Source: Neelides folsomi (Eukaryota > Arthropoda > Collembola > Neelipleona > Neelidae). From it: a stretch of 64,000 nucleotides of DNA. The stretch lies in contig JAQGBZ010000011.1 in assembly GCA_034687125.1 (NCBI GenBank), forward strand, positions 372,001 through 436,000, given 5' to 3'. A program made the translations under genes and the position numbers. Within the stretch, counting starts at the first letter, position 1. Every line of letters starts with the position of its first letter. Of this stretch, positions 24,730 to 38,183 are shown in pieces. Below the pieces are notes generated by a model. It searched no databases, was not told where the DNA came from, and was given only the letters and a program-made list of their open reading frames with translations.

Positions 24730-26327
24730 TTAAACTTCAATTCCAACATCGGATGGCTTCTTCCCCATTTTCTTTAATTTTAACTCTTCTTTTAAACCAG
24801 GAAGTTCCGTCCTCGTATGCCACACGTACACCTTTAAACAAAATTACTTTAACCTTCCATATAAATAATGTGTTTACTACTATATTTAAATCTTACTTTT
24901 GTGCAATTGTCAGCCTTAACTTCCAATTCCTCCATAGTCACGAAATGTTTCAGAAGCTCACTTTCTTGGTATCCTCTTTCTGACTCGAAAGCGAATTTCC
25001 CCGTCTTACTGAAAAATAGCTTCAGATTAATAGCAAAACCAGCCATGTCAATCGCAAAAGGACGATTTGGACCCCAAAGAGTCAACCAGCCAATAACTTT
25101 TCCTTCACTATCAACCTTTGGTCTCTCAACCATAAGACCACCAACTAATCCAACCGGCCAAACACCGACGCCTTTTACTGTTCTCATCTAAAATATTAAA
25201 AGATATTTATTTGTGAGTTTACTTTCAAATTATAGTTTGAACAAACGAATTTTAACATTTTTGTATTCTACCTCTTCAAATACTTCAAGAGAATAAGTAT
25301 TATCATCATCTAAGAAATAAACAATCCCTTCCTTCGATGAATCGAGATTAGAACGGATCCAATCAATGGCTGTGTTTCTCTGCAAAACTCCTCTTGGTTT
25401 AACCCATCGAGGCTCCTATTTAGATAAATATGAAAATGTAAAACACCGTAAAGGTAATATAATCATGATTAAAATTTTGTTTTAAGAATTTTTTAATACT
25501 TTTGCTGTATGTTTATATGTCTTTGGAGTAGCAGCATTAAGATGAGTGTAAGTAATTCCGGATTTAAATAATAAGTTTGCTACTAATTCTGTTTTAACTT
25601 CCGAATCTTCAATAATTATCCAATGTAAATTGGGAACTAGCATCAATGTATGCGAGAGCCTATATATATAGTGTTTAACACAAAATTAATACTTTTTATT
25701 TATAAATGAATATTATATTAACTATATGGTATATTGGTTAACTTCATTTGTTTCCAAATAATTAGCCAAGTTGTAACTGTAATTTTTGTAGAGATACAAA
25801 TAAAATATATTAACCTAGTGAGTTCAGCCTTCTGAACAGGACGTGCATAAGTAGGAGTAATTGCATAAATTGTAGGAACGGAATCTGATATTTTACAGTC
25901 ATTCTTCATAAAGCGAGCAATCTTAAAAAATCAAAAAATATTATATTCCAAAATGAGATATTATAATATATCTGTACAATATTTAAATATATATAAAACT
26001 TATATTTGTTATTCGCGATCCGACTATACCTGAGAATTTAAAATTGAAATTCTTTGGTCTTTCTCCATGAGAAGTTTTCCCATACTGACTGCTGATTGAA
26101 AGTTAAAATTTTCTTGTTGAGCTTCAGCCTTAGCTTTAGATGAGTCATTTAAAAAGAAGTCTGTAAAAGAAAATATCAATTGATTTAACAAGGAAATTAA
26201 GAAACGCTATTCATAAATTCATAATGATTGTAATCAATAAATAAGATGATATAAATTGCTTACCTTTAATGCACCAAATAACGATCATGAGCGGAATCAA
26301 ACTCACTAAAATCTTTTTACTCTTCAT
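24730..26327 (-). CDS. B3GAT3: Galactosylgalactosylxylosylprotein 3-beta-glucuronosyltransferase (GlcAT-I)
   Basis: Golgi type II membrane enzyme that transfers glucuronic acid from UDP-GlcUA to the Gal-Gal-Xyl linker, completing the glycosaminoglycan attachment tetrasaccharide. Seven exons, all in phase: 26327-26264, 26160-26030, 25921-25815, 25659-25500, 25415-25272, 25187-24897, 24831-24730, giving 332 aa (the human enzyme is about 335). Residues 1-21 form a short cytoplasmic Lys patch plus a hydrophobic anchor. The catalytic region has TPTYARPVQKAELTRL, LHWIIIEDS, the DXD-type VYFLDDDNTYSLEVFEE, VWPVGLVGG, and the C-terminal VWHTRTELPG. It ends G-I-E-V. Nothing is missing. Other B3GAT paralogues are possible, but the length and the linker-enzyme motifs favour GlcAT-I. 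Confidence 0.9.
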
Positions 26328-27221
26328 TTTTAATCTCTATTAAGTTTTCTCTGTTATTAGGACATAAATATTGATATAATACAGAGCTAACAAAATTACT
26401 TGAATACTCTACAAATATATCACATTGCAAACATTCAACGGTTATAATTTTGTTTTAAAAATTGCAACTAAAATTATACACAAAGTCAGCTCTCAAAAGT
26501 TAATGAATATCTTAATTACTACTAATATTTCTATTACAGAAATATTAACTACCTAGCTAATTTCACCTGATGTGTACAAAATTATTGATACAATAATAGA
26601 AAGTGAAGGTTTAAATATGAAGGTCATAATTCGACAGAAGTCATCAAATCCTAAGCATCTTTACTCGTTAAACCTTTGAGAAATTTTCACTACTTTAACC
26701 GCTTTTAATATTTATAAACACATAATTTTATGTGAATATTGATCAAAAAGTCTATGCTTATAATGTTCAAATAATTTATTGAATAATAAAATATTACACA
26801 GAATATCTATAAAATTACAATGACAGAGTTTCAACTCTCTGCTGATTGAACTTAAATGTTAGCACACAATGGCAATGGTCGGGATAAGAGAATTCTTATG
26901 TATTTTGATTAGGTATGTGCTTAAATATATTGCTAATAGGCCTTCAGATTCTATGTATTTAATTCTCCTATCTCTTTTTAACTATTGTTCTTCACCTGTC
27001 GGCTGTCTGTCTATGCATCAATGCATATAAGCTCACATGCACACATGTATGCAGATCTGGTTGATAGCAATTTATATCCGGCGAACTTTGCTCACAAAGT
27101 TCAATAAATCATCTCATTTATTTCGATTATTTCAATAATTCCCTTGAATTCTGATAAAAGGTTTAATTTTAAGCCTTGAGGTTTAAAGTTATTTAACCTT
27201 TTGCTAGGATTAGCTAGTGAA
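26328..27221. other. Divergent intergenic region
   Basis: About 890 bp between the divergent GlcAT-I and CSN8 genes, AT-rich, presumably holding both promoters and 5' UTRs. An acceptor-like TTTTGCTAG ends near 27207, just before the CSN8 ATG. No gene seen. Confidence 0.5.
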
Positions 27222-27959
27222 ATGGAAGTATCTGAGAGTACTGCGAATATTTTAGAGTTTCAAGAATTAGAGGCCGGGACTGAAGGGTTGAGAGTTGAAT
27301 TATACACCGAACTCCTTGCAACTTATCTTCTCCAAGACGAACTCTGCAACGCCAAATTTTTATGGAAAAGAATTCCTCAAGCTCATAAGCAAAATCCCGA
27401 ACTCTTGGCAGTTTGGAATGTCTTTGTGAAATTGTGGGCAAAAGACAGGCCGGGATTTTACTTGGCAGTGCGAGCCTTCCAATGGAGCCCCAGCATTGAA
27501 AATATAATGCTCAAATTGACAGGTCTGTGATTTTACCTATATAAGCACTTATTTTTAATATTATATTGATATTTAATTATTATTAAATTATTAATTCACT
27601 CATTTATTTAATTATAAATGGTATTTATTAGCTAACGATAATGTAATTTATTATAAAAAAAGTATTCCGATATGAAATGAAATTAATTATAAATATTTAT
27701 TTTTACTTATTTAGAATCGATTCATCAGAAGACTCTGCTTCTCATTGGGATGGCCTATACGTCGATCCAGCCAGTTGATGTATCTCATTCTCTTGGAATG
27801 ACCCTTGAAGAGACTGAAGTCGTTGTGAGGAACCAGAAATGGGAGGTTGTCGATGGAATGATTGAACCAATTGAACCTCTTCCTGAAGTCATTCCAATTA
27901 CTTCCACCGAAGATCAACTTGGAAAGTTAACAGGATATGTTACATATTTGGAAAACTAA
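27222..27959 (+). CDS. COPS8: COP9 signalosome complex subunit 8
   Basis: Smallest PCI-type subunit of the COP9 signalosome, which removes NEDD8 from cullin-RING ubiquitin ligases. Two exons, 27222-27522 and 27715-27959, join in phase to give 181 aa, the usual size for CSN8. The helical N-terminal part includes LLATYLLQDELCNAKFLWKR and NPELLAVWNVFVKLW; the C-terminal winged-helix part includes SIHQKTLLLIGMAYTSI and the LGMTLEETEVVVRNQ stretch typical of the CSN8/PSMD8 family. The donor is GTCTGT. An open frame extends upstream of the ATG, but no earlier Met exists before the acceptor-like tract at 27207. Confidence 0.9.
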
Positions 27960-28482
27960 AATCTCTATAATTGTAAATTTATTAACTTTTTGAAGAAATA
28001 TAAATTGATTTGTCATAATTTTGATGTTATTTTATCGCCTTTTTATGCCTTTGTGTAATTATTAATAGACGACATTAAGATCATAATGAATTTAGAACAT
28101 GGTCATTGAGCTTTAGGCCAAAATTCATTTTTGAGTAGGTACTCAATTATAAAAAATTGAAAATTAGTCTTGAAATGAAAACTTTATTATTTATAGATAC
28201 CAAATGATTTACATAAATATACACATTGAGTCAAGCATAGTATAATTTTCATTTGGATACATAAACAAGTCTTCTTCTACGAAAAACATAAACGGAAATG
28301 TGTGCATGAAAATCATCATTAGGACTTATATAATTATAAATCTATTACAGATAGCCTAAGTATTTCGGTAGTATTATTAAATATATAATACAAGTACCTA
28401 TTTATTTGTTTGAATGACCTTTAAAGTTTTATAGCATTAATATATTCAAAATTTTAATTGATTAAATCTGCCATGAATGATT
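27960..28482. other. Convergent intergenic region
   Basis: About 520 bp of AT-rich DNA between the stop codons of CSN8 and COA6, holding both 3' UTRs. No coding signal. Confidence 0.5.
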
Positions 28483-29493
28483 TCAAGACTGATCCACCCG
28501 CTCGTATCCTTCCTTTTGTATCAGGTCTTTGAACTTCAGGTACTCTCGTTTTCTGTCGAAATGCTTCACCTAAATACAAAATTGGAAATATACATAAATA
28601 ATTGGCCCATTCCAAGGAAAACATTAAAAAGACATTTGTTATCAATGAATAATGTTTAGCGTATGGTGTGAGTAAACTTAATTTTAAACTGGGCTAATAC
28701 GAATGATAAATAGGTTGATGGGTAGGAGAGTTGGGAGTTATTAAAAGAATCTATTTTTGATACGGAGTTCTTCATGGGTATTTGTTGTTGGCGGAGGAGA
28801 TCCCAGAGGATGGCGGAGAGTAAAAAGAGAAATCAAAACCAATCTAAAATAGCTTACTTATCGTAAGTCTCAAACTCTCCTCCTACCAGACTTTCATGTC
28901 GGTCCCATCTCGGCTACCAAATTCTTGGCACAAATGAATTACTCGCCAGATACTTATAACAACCTCCATATACTCATCCTATTTCCGATCCTCGCTAAGA
29001 TCCCAATGATTGAACAAGCTATAAATGAAAGCAACTGCATTTTGCAACTCGTGCTAAAATGAACACTAAAGAACAATGTTCATTCAACATTTGTTTAAAC
29101 TTTAATATGTATTACATTGTGCCACTTAAGCAGCTTTATTATTTTGAAAAACTAGTTTATTTACTACCAATGAAGTTTGTTTAATATTTATTATAGTTTT
29201 TTTAGTACGGGATTGAATAAATAAATTAAATGTAAAGATCTGACAAGCATCTGACAAGTTCTTATTACCTATTCCTTTTTATAACATAAATAAATACAGT
29301 ATATTATATACCTTACAAGAAAGATAAAAAATACATTTTAAATTCTTACCCATTGAGAAGGACACTGACTTTCGTAAAGTTCCCGAAATTTGGAACATAA
29401 TTGTAATTTATTTTGATTCACATCGAGACAATTCCACAGGTCATCTCTGGCACTCCAACATTTTTCTCTTTCTGATTTCGTCGGGAAAGACAT
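28483..29493 (-). CDS. COA6: Cytochrome c oxidase assembly factor 6
   Basis: Small mitochondrial intermembrane-space protein needed for copper delivery to COX2 in complex IV. Two exons, 29493-29350 and 28569-28483, join in phase 0 across a 780-bp intron and give 76 aa, close to the short human form. The fold is the twin CX9C-like helix pair: KCWSARDDLWNCLD and then LCSKFRELYESQCPSQW, followed by VKHFDRKREYLKFK, the conserved family motif. The second exon is hidden under a longer open frame in a different phase, so ORF calling alone misreads it. Confidence 0.9.
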
Positions 29494-30417
29494 CGTTGAA
29501 AAGCAGTTGAATTAAAAACCTACGGACAAAACCAAAAGAAAATATTTCACTCCTTGATTATTATCAATTCCCAAACTGTTGATTTAATCCGAACTAAACG
29601 ACCTTGTAAAATACTAAATTTTACAATTGACCCTAAATGAGATGATCTTTACCTTTTCCTAAAATTAATTATAATTTGTTTGAATAAACAGCAGGCGATA
29701 TCACTTGCTTTCTCTTTCAATTCGGATCTTCATTTCAGACTCCTTCTGCTGCTTTCCTCGCTCGAAATTCAAAAGCTTTCCCCTGCCTTCTTCTTCTTCC
29801 TCTGACTGACTGAGCTTTTTCAGCTCCCATCCTTTGGAGATCCAAAGTTTATATTTATACTTCAGATCTAATTTGGAATAAACTCCCAACTTTATCTGAT
29901 TATCAAAATTAAACTCCGTTTGCTTCAATGTACTTTTATAACCAATATTTTCAATGTGGTAAATAGAGTTGGAAAGGAATTAAAAGTTGGGGAGTTTAGT
30001 GGTTAGTAATTTGTAAAGAGTTCTTTGGCCTCTCCCTACTTGAACTCACCGATACAGTTGAAGTCTTTTCAAGTGGGCCTTATCGGACTTTACATCTCTT
30101 CATCTGCCTAGCCACCGAAGAATGATAATTAGATCCCACTCTTTGTCGGTTCTATTGTCTACTTCAAAGATATATTCTACTTTAAAACTGGTATGAGATC
30201 GATATTTTAATTTTTATGTGCAATAATTCCATATTCGCACATTTACGATTTTCGGTGGACAAGAGAGAGCCACAATTTTAGTTAGGCTAAATGAATTTTT
30301 AACTTCAATAAATTTCATTTCATTAAATTCTCCCTGAAAGTTTCTTACTTATAATTTACGTTTTCTTTAGACCATGAAGTTTGGCCAAACTTATTTATGA
30401 AGAAGGACTAGTCGAAG
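29494..30417. other. Divergent intergenic region
   Basis: About 920 bp between COA6 and NAA30, holding their promoters. A minus-strand open frame at 29928-29701 (75 codons, Lys/Glu-rich) lies here but has no recognisable domain or splice partner, so I do not call it a gene. Confidence 0.45.
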
Positions 30418-31448
30418 ATGGCCTCAATGTATTGCATGTCAACGAGTGCAAGTCAAATAGAACCTCAAGATCAAGACCAAGGAATCCGATATCTGTCTTA
30501 TGAGTCAGAAGTAAGTTAAAAATTTCATTAATGGAACTTAAAATTGCCTGTATCTAATTGTAAGTTCAAACGGTTTGGGGGAAGATTTAAAGTGTGGTAA
30601 ATCATAAAAATGTTTAAACGGATTTACATCTTATAAATGTATAACAATACTTATAAAATGGCCATTTCTTTTCAGTTACAAATGCCAAGCATCATGAAAT
30701 TGATTCAAAAGGATTTATCTGAACCTTATTCCATTTACACATACCGATATTTTATTCACAATTGGCCGAAACTATGCTTTCTTGCGATGGAAGACGATCG
30801 AATGGTTGGAGCAATTGTTTGTAAACTTGATCTACATAAAATCTCCAGAGAAAACCCTTCAAAAGTAAGATTTGGCGGATTTAGATTATAAAATATGGAT
30901 TATAAAATAAAATAATTTTTTCCTTACTGATATCACTATCAACCGTTACAATTGATTTCTCATTTTTCAGGCAAATAAACGCGGCTATATAGCGATGCTC
31001 GCAGTGGATGAAAATTATCGAAGAAAAAAGATTGGTAAATAATTCTATATTCTATTTTTATTGGACCATTTATTTAATTTTTATTGGACTAAATAAAATT
31101 TATGGCATTACGTAAGGTTATACTTATTTATTTGACATTGAGTGGTAGGAAATTAAAAGTCATTTTGGAATTTTAGGTTCAAATTTAGTCCTAAAGTCTA
31201 TTCGTGCTATGGTGGAAGAAGATGCTGATGAGGTAATTTTCAGTTAATCTTAATATTCCATATCATTTTTATAGACAAGACAGTGTTCATGGTGCCAAAT
31301 TCCATTTTAGATCGTGCTAGAGACAGAAATCACAAATAAATCGGCGCTAAGACTTTATGAGAATCTCGGTTTTGTGAGGGACAAACGACTCTTCAGATAC
31401 TACCTAAACGGAGTTGATGCCCTAAGGTTAAAATTATGGCTTAAATAA
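30418..31448 (+). CDS. NAA30: N-alpha-acetyltransferase 30 (NatC catalytic subunit)
   Basis: GNAT-fold enzyme that acetylates protein N-termini starting Met-Leu, Met-Ile, Met-Phe and similar, as the catalytic subunit of NatC in the cytosol. Five exons, all in phase: 30418-30510, 30676-30864, 30971-31034, 31177-31232, 31311-31448, giving 179 aa. The substrate-side loop has [17 protein letters not shown], the acetyl-CoA motif region has [21 protein letters not shown], and the C-terminal part has [19 protein letters not shown] and [12 protein letters not shown]. The protein matches the core of NAA30; the vertebrate protein has a long extra N-terminal region that is absent here. An upstream ATG at about 30374 opens a short frame that stops at once. 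Confidence 0.92.
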
Positions 31449-31893
31449 CATCGTAACCCCAATCATTAGTTAAAGAATAATAATACTCTTTGTGGCCCTA
31501 TCTAAATTATAATTGCAACGTCTCCAATCTTTTCAATTTCGATTACTTTCAACTACATATTTATATATTACGCATAATTAAAGGTACAATTCAAATGATA
31601 TTGCAAGGTGTACAACATTTATTGCAAAATACCAATTTTCCCAAATTGTTAATTCACGTGATGTGTGGAGATTAATAATTATGTTGCTTTAAACATGAAT
31701 TTAAATAAATAATGACTTAATGAAAATCAAAACATTTATTCATAAAAGTATTACATAAAGTTAGAATTTCATAACTGAAGTAAAGTGTTGATGGACATAA
31801 AAATAAAATATCATTATTAAATCTAAGTCAAAGTTTTTTTTTAGTTATTTTAACGTTGATATTCTATCTAATTACTAATTACCTTAATGTAAT
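31449..31893. other. Convergent intergenic region
   Basis: About 445 bp of AT-rich DNA between the stop codons of NAA30 and ESF1. Nothing beyond 3' UTRs is expected or seen. Confidence 0.5.
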
Positions 31894-34800
31894 TTATTTA
31901 TGTTTTTTTAATTTTTTTCGATTGTCAATGCTCGTAGCCGTTTTCCTTTTAATTGATTTTACTAAATAAGAAATTTCTCCTTTTGTCGAATTTGTTTGTG
32001 TTTCAGTCACACCATTATCTGTCTCCTTCAGAATCTGCAAATTAGTCAAACGTGAGAATTTAATACCAGGTACCTTCAATAACTTTCAGCGCAAAGCATA
32101 TTGTGTAAGATATAAAATTATTTCTTACAATTTCTGGTTGTGCTACCGCTAACTCGTTTCTCCGTTTTTGTTTTTCTGAGATAATAGCGTCCATTGCTTT
32201 GGTCTTTTTGAAATTAGGATCAGATGGATCAAGATTGAAATGATGGGAATTAAATAAAGCTGAAAATCTTTTGTCTTCAACGTCAACTTTAAATCCGTCG
32301 ATTTCTTGTTTTTTCGGTTCTTTCTTCTTCTTCTGCTTCTTCTTTTTACTTTTTAACGAACTCTCATTTTCAATGATCTTTTTTAAACTAAAATGTTTCT
32401 TGTCATCAGCATCTTCCATTAACAGTAGCTCGAGTTCAGCCTAAAACACAGAAATAATTATTTAATGTAAACCATACAAATTCAAGCATTTCTGCAGGAA
32501 AAATTTAAATGTATTAATTTAGTAAATACGAAATTACTTTGTTTTCTTCAGAGATCTCGTCCTTTTCTATTGTCCCTTTCTTTTCAATTTTATCTTTCTT
32601 TTTCTTCAATTTTACTCCGGATTTTTCCAATTCTTCCTTGAAGAATGGGTCGTTCATATCGACGTCAACATCGTCATCGCTAAAAGGCTGGTCTGATGCT
32701 AATGAAGAATCAGATTCCTCGCCTCCCTTCTTTTTATCTCGTTTGGCCAATTTTTTCTTCTCTTTCTTCTTTTCGAGCATTTCCTCCCATGGGGTGAGAC
32801 CCTTTCCACTCTCTTCCTTCATCTTTTTTTTCACAAGCTCCGTCGTTTTCTCTTTGAGCCCAACTCCCCAACTGATTTCTAATTCAACATCTTTGTCTTT
32901 CTTGTCGCGTTCCGATTTCTCAATTGATTCTAAAAGAGACCGATATTTTGTTATTGGGTCTTGAGCCGAACTTTTATCGTCTTCCTCATTTTCATCTATA
33001 AAAAAGAACAAACAAATAATAAAATTACACTTAACAATTTGTTTGATTTTACCTAAGTCTTCAACACCCGACTCTTCAGAATCAGATGAAGCTAAATAAG
33101 CTCTCAAATCATCATCAGTTACATTCTCTTTAGGGTTAAACAACCTATCTGTGAGTTGTTGTCTACTAGGATCAGTTTCGTCCCATGTTAAATCAACCTA
33201 CAAATAATTAGTAAATTGGATTAGAATTATAAAACAGACATTATTTTATTAAATAAATCCCCAACTTATACTAACTTACTTTAACTTGTTGCAATGCTGT
33301 GGTCGTAAAAAACTTTGGTCGGTATTTGTCCTTTTCTGGAACTGCATCGCATTTGTCTTTTGGAGTCTAAAAATCGGAAATGGTCAAATAGTAAATTCTC
33401 AATGAATGTACAGATATTAACTTAACTAGTAATTAAAAAAAATATCCCTTACGTCATCAAATGTCATATCATCAGGTATGAATCTTAAATCAACTCTAGT
33501 TGAACTTGATTCAAATTCCATTCCATCGCATTCGGAATAAACCTTTTCTGCAGTTTCTTTACAGTCAAAATCCAATACGGCATAATAATACCTTGTAAAT
33601 AAAATAAATGTTAATGATAAAGGTCAGTTCCAATGTAAAAGATAAAGGTAAAAGAAAAGTTAAATTACTTGAGACGATTTAGTTGATATCTTCTCAATTT
33701 TTCCATCTGATAGGAACTTCCTTCTTCGTCTTCATTTTCACCGGCCAATTTCATCAATCTGTTTCCGATATCTTCATCCTCATCTCCACTTTCTTCCTTC
33801 TCAACAAGCTCTTTAGGCCCATGCAAATCTTCTTCTGCCATTCGTTCTTTCCCAAATTCAGAGGGATAAATCTATTGAATGAATGGAAAATTTAATATAA
33901 ACTCCATTATTCTAAGTTTCAAAATAGGCAAATGTTAATAATATCTTTCAAAAAACATACAGTTACGCATTTAATGATTCCTCCAGGCGGAAGGAATGAA
34001 TTAAAAAGGACCATCAAATCAATAGCAGTAAGCCGATCCCAATCCATGTTACACAAAGCTAATCTCTTTGTAGCTTCTTCTGTTCTTGGAGCGTCTCGGT
34101 CTAATTCTCCCCATTCTAAATTACAGTTTATAAATTAAACAGATTTATTCGACAATTTTAGAAAACTTTAGAAAAAATCTTACCGTGGTTTACTTCTTCT
34201 TCATCCTCACTCTCCGTGGAAGAAGAATCCGAAGATTCGTTTTGGAAGGACATTTCTCCACGTGCATAATCAATGTTTAAATTTTTTAGCTTTTTTCTTT
34301 CAACTTCGGACATTTTCCCCCCAATTTCTTTTCCCATTTCATTTTCCTTCAAATTTCCTTCCACATCGTCGTTTTCACCCTCATCATCTTCAGAATCTGA
34401 TTCTATCTTAATTTTAGTCTCGTTCTCAGATTCTATTATATTATTAGATAGAGAATTGTATTATGTCAATGAAAAATTTATATTATTTTTACTCTTACCT
34501 TGATCTTCTTCTTCACTATCAAGATGATAATATTTCTTCAGATTTTCATCCGTTGAAGTCAACTCGGGCTTTCCTCTTTTGTCGACTTTGTACGTTAACT
34601 TGAACTTTTCACTCTAGAATGAAAAGGCTTTAAACTTGGAAACATTGTTAAAATATTCAATTAAATCGAAATACGGTTAATATTTGTTTATAATTAAAAA
34701 TAATTAACGTATTGTAATAAAACGCTATAGTCAAAAACATAAAAATATCAAAATTCACAAGTGACAGTGACTATTATACAAATTAAACATGGGCATAGTA

Positions 34801-35130
34801 AGCAGAATTTAATATTATTCACAAAAAATGAGAATTGTAAATATCAATTAATTTTATAGTATCAATTTATTAAATGCTTACATCAAACATAGACTGAAAT
34901 CTCTTGTCAATGACAACTTTCTTCTCTCTTTTAGGCAATCTTCTAAAGATGGGATTATCGAGAGCTTTTGTAAATCTTTCTTCTTCGACCTTTTCATGAC
35001 GATATTTCTTCTTTTCCCCTCCTGACTTGGCATTATTTTGAATCTTCTTCTCCATCTATAGTCAAGAATGGACCCGTAATTAGAAAATATAATTTTATTG
35101 ATTATAAATTGTATTTACCTTTTTATCCAT
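31894..35130 (-). CDS. ESF1: ESF1 nucleolar pre-rRNA processing protein
   Basis: Nucleolar factor required for early processing of 18S pre-rRNA. Twelve exons, all in phase: 35130-35119, 35055-34882, 34613-34499, 34432-34184, 34115-33961, 33871-33669, 33591-33453, 33366-33280, 33197-33053, 32995-32538, 32440-32129, 32034-31894, giving 729 aa. Near the N-terminus is [20 protein letters not shown], then an acidic Ser/Glu region. The conserved ESF1 core has [40 protein letters not shown], and [26 protein letters not shown]-rich coiled region precedes the C-terminal NUC153-like segment ([20 protein letters not shown]). First exon is only 12 nt (M-D-K-K). Confidence 0.92.
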
Positions 35131-35894
35131 CTTTTAAAGACGATTGTTTAAATAAGGAAGGATCCGAGGATTTTGTTTCTTGTTGATGTATATTAATTCT
35201 CTTAAATTCATTAACTTTTTGGACAACTGGATAATTGACAAAGAAATTGCAATTTGAAATATATCTTTAGAAAGAATCTGAATTTGTAAATTGCAATTTG
35301 CACTGCAAATTTTGCAATGCGATTCTACATTCGACTATCCACACGTGAAGGTTTCAAGTAGCCCACATTTATTAGCCGCTTGCTTCTCCTTTTAGTTTGT
35401 CTACTATTTACAATTTACCCAACCTCTCTTCCTGTCATTTCTCAATGTGTAGCTTCGAACTCTGGTTAAAATTAATCATTAAAAATAATAACCATTAAAC
35501 TTAAATTCATTTGACATATTATTTCGTTATTTTGTCGTTAGTTAGAATTTGAAAATTTGTACAATTTATTTGAAAATTAAGATTAATCGGGGTAATGAAC
35601 CCGGTTCAGTAGTCAGTTATTCGGTTTATTTATTTACGTAAAAAAGGTAAAGGTAATTAAATAATAAATTAATATGTACCTAAACTTTGATAGATAACGA
35701 ATTTGATATCGCCATTATTATATGAATTGTAATCTATATGACCTCTAAAGACTAAATCTATTGTAGATTTCATAATCAAACTTTCAAATTATGAGTTTTC
35801 CTTAATTTCAAAGTAAAATTTAACGAAACATTTCATTTTTAGATATAAACGCTTTCCTCCAGGGACATCAAAAGGATCGGATAAGACAACAGCA
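35131..35894. other. Divergent intergenic region
   Basis: About 765 bp between ESF1 and LRRC57, presumably with both promoters. AT-rich; the part from about 35840 is likely LRRC57 5' UTR. No gene seen. Confidence 0.5.
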
Positions 35895-37147
35895 ATGGGG
35901 AACCAGGGATTACGACAACATATTGAAACGTCAAGTAAAACTGGCGTTTTTCATCTTTCAAAGGCCAAACTTCAAGAGGTTCGATCATTATTTATAACAT
36001 CCTTTATTAGTATTGTCATTATCAGTAGTTGGCAAAATACTTACTATATATTAATTATTGTACCATATTTATTTAATAGTTTCCTCCCGAGCTCGTTAAG
36101 ATTATAAGCGTGTTGAGAAACATAGATTTATCCGAAAATAAAATTTCGCACATGCCAGAAAACATCGGAGCTTTTGTCAATCTTAAAGTACTCAATTTGA
36201 GCCATAACCATATCGGTAAGTATCATATTTAATTGTGTGGAACTGTGGATTATAAGTAGAAATATTAATGCCCAATATTTATATAGCACAATTGACAATT
36301 GGATTGATTAAAAATTGTCTTTTTACACAGAAACGATTCCAGACAAGATTGGATTACTTTTAAAACTTGAAACATTGTCCTTAGCATCAAATCGAATACG
36401 TTCAATTCCGCCTTCAATGCAATCATTACAAAAACTCAAGGATGTCAATTTAAGGTTTAAAATTATATTATTATAAAACATTTTTATCTAATTACATAGA
36501 TAATTATAAACATATGACATCATATTATCTATTGTTGAATTTTTTATATAAAAATTTCAGTGCGAATTTATTAACTACATTTCCGCTAGCACTCTGCAGC
36601 TGCAGATATTTGAGTGTTCTTGATTTATCCAACAATCAAATTACAGAGGTTCCCCAAGGAGTCGGCGAACTCCAAGTAGTCGAACTCATTCTGAATAATA
36701 ATAAGGTTATAACGGACAATCTTTTACATACACACTGAAATAACAAATTACACTTGTTTTACAACTGGTTATTTTATGGATTATGGAAGTATGTATTCAT
36801 CAACTATTTGACATTTTAGATACGTAAACTGAATGAAGATTTGGCAAGATGTTCAAATCTAAAAACTTTGCGGATTCAAAATAATATAATTAAACTTCAA
36901 GATTTCCCAACAAAAATTTTAAGCGATTCTCAAATTTCTCTGATAAGTTTTGAAGGAAATCCTTTTGATGCAAAACAACTTAGCCAATCAGAAGGATACG
37001 AAATGGTATTTGTTTATTATTCTCTTACACTTTTAATATTTGACTAACGTTAAATGTAATAATTAATAGGATTCATTTATAATATTCCTTTCTTAATCAT
37101 TTTAGTATATGGAACGTTTTACATCAACGAAAAAAAAGCTTACATAA
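35895..37147 (+). CDS. LRRC57: Leucine-rich repeat-containing protein 57
   Basis: Small LRR protein of unknown biochemical role, expected at membranes because it starts M-G-N, a myristoylation signal also present in the human protein. Six exons, all in phase: 35895-35978, 36080-36215, 36331-36454, 36561-36705, 36820-37005, 37106-37147, giving 238 aa (human 239). N-terminal signature HIETSSKTGVFHLSKAKLQE is followed by about seven LRRs of the L-x-x-L-x-L-x-x-N type, for example LKVLNLSHNHIETIP and LSVLDLSNNQITEVPQ. The C-terminus has ILSDSQISLISFEGNPF and GYEMYMERFTSTKKK, as in the vertebrate protein. Several exon edges fall within LRR units. Confidence 0.92.
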
Positions 37148-38183
37148 TTTTTTCTCGACATTGGTTATTTGTTTTTCTATTATGAATTATTAAGAGATCC
37201 GGATAAATGATCATTTATGTTAAATCCTTTTGTCATTAATTAATTGCATTTGAATTATTAATATGGTATATGTTACAACATAGTAAATTGTATAGTACAT
37301 AAGTAGTATTGATATTATTAGTTAGGTAAGATATGTATACACTATGGTATGAAATATTTATATAGAGTAATTATATGTTTAATGAATATTTGACATCCAT
37401 TTCATAAATCTTGAACAAAAATCTGTTGTTTATAATTTTTGTAAAAAAGTAATCTAATGATAAATTCTTCTTCTAATTAAGATGATAATAGTTCAATAAA
37501 GTAGATTTATAAAATATATGGTTGATAGTTGGTTGATAGTGCATGATGCTAGTCAATCGATTAAGTAGGTATAAATATTAATAAATCGTAATCTCAAGAA
37601 TCGGCTTTGTATAGTATATGTTAAATGTTAAGTAATATTTAATAAGTACTTTAATGTTATGAAAATGGTTTTAATGGTTGATCTATTATATATTACATAT
37701 AAATGTAAGATTAAAACCAATTTTATTGTCGAATATACCATAGGTTTTTTTTAAATCCCGTCTTTTTGTATTTCATAAATATTTATATGTACAATATGTA
37801 TGTCTTGACCATGTATTAATTCTAAATAGTATGATAGAAAAATAGGTATTATAATACTGATGAATTCACTAAAAAATCTTTTGAAAAGTAAGATTGGATT
37901 TGTTTTTTTAGAAAAATAAATATTTTATTATATCAATTTTTTAAATTATTATGAAACTTAAAATTCATTCATTCATATCAAATCGTAATTTCAAAAGTAT
38001 TTAATGCTTTTATTTTTTAAATTTTGTATACTAATATTGGTTTATGCAGTTCTAAAGGCGGATACTCATTAATAACATAATTGTTGAAACTCGTATAAGT
38101 ACATAACAGTTTATTTTCATACATTATTCATTTTTTAAATCTGATGAACGAATTTACATAATATTTAAAATTTTGGACTGAAT
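37148..38183. other. AT-rich convergent intergenic region
   Basis: About 1.04 kb of strongly AT-rich DNA between the stop codons of LRRC57 and the zinc-finger gene. No open frame, RNA gene or clear repeat family is visible. Confidence 0.55.

Noticed and set aside
29701-29928. 75-codon minus-strand frame, Lys/Glu-rich
   Set aside because: No splice partner, no domain, and it sits in the COA6/NAA30 promoter interval.
32539-32964. 141-codon plus-strand frame
   Set aside because: Antisense shadow of the Lys/Glu-rich ESF1 exon 32995-32538.
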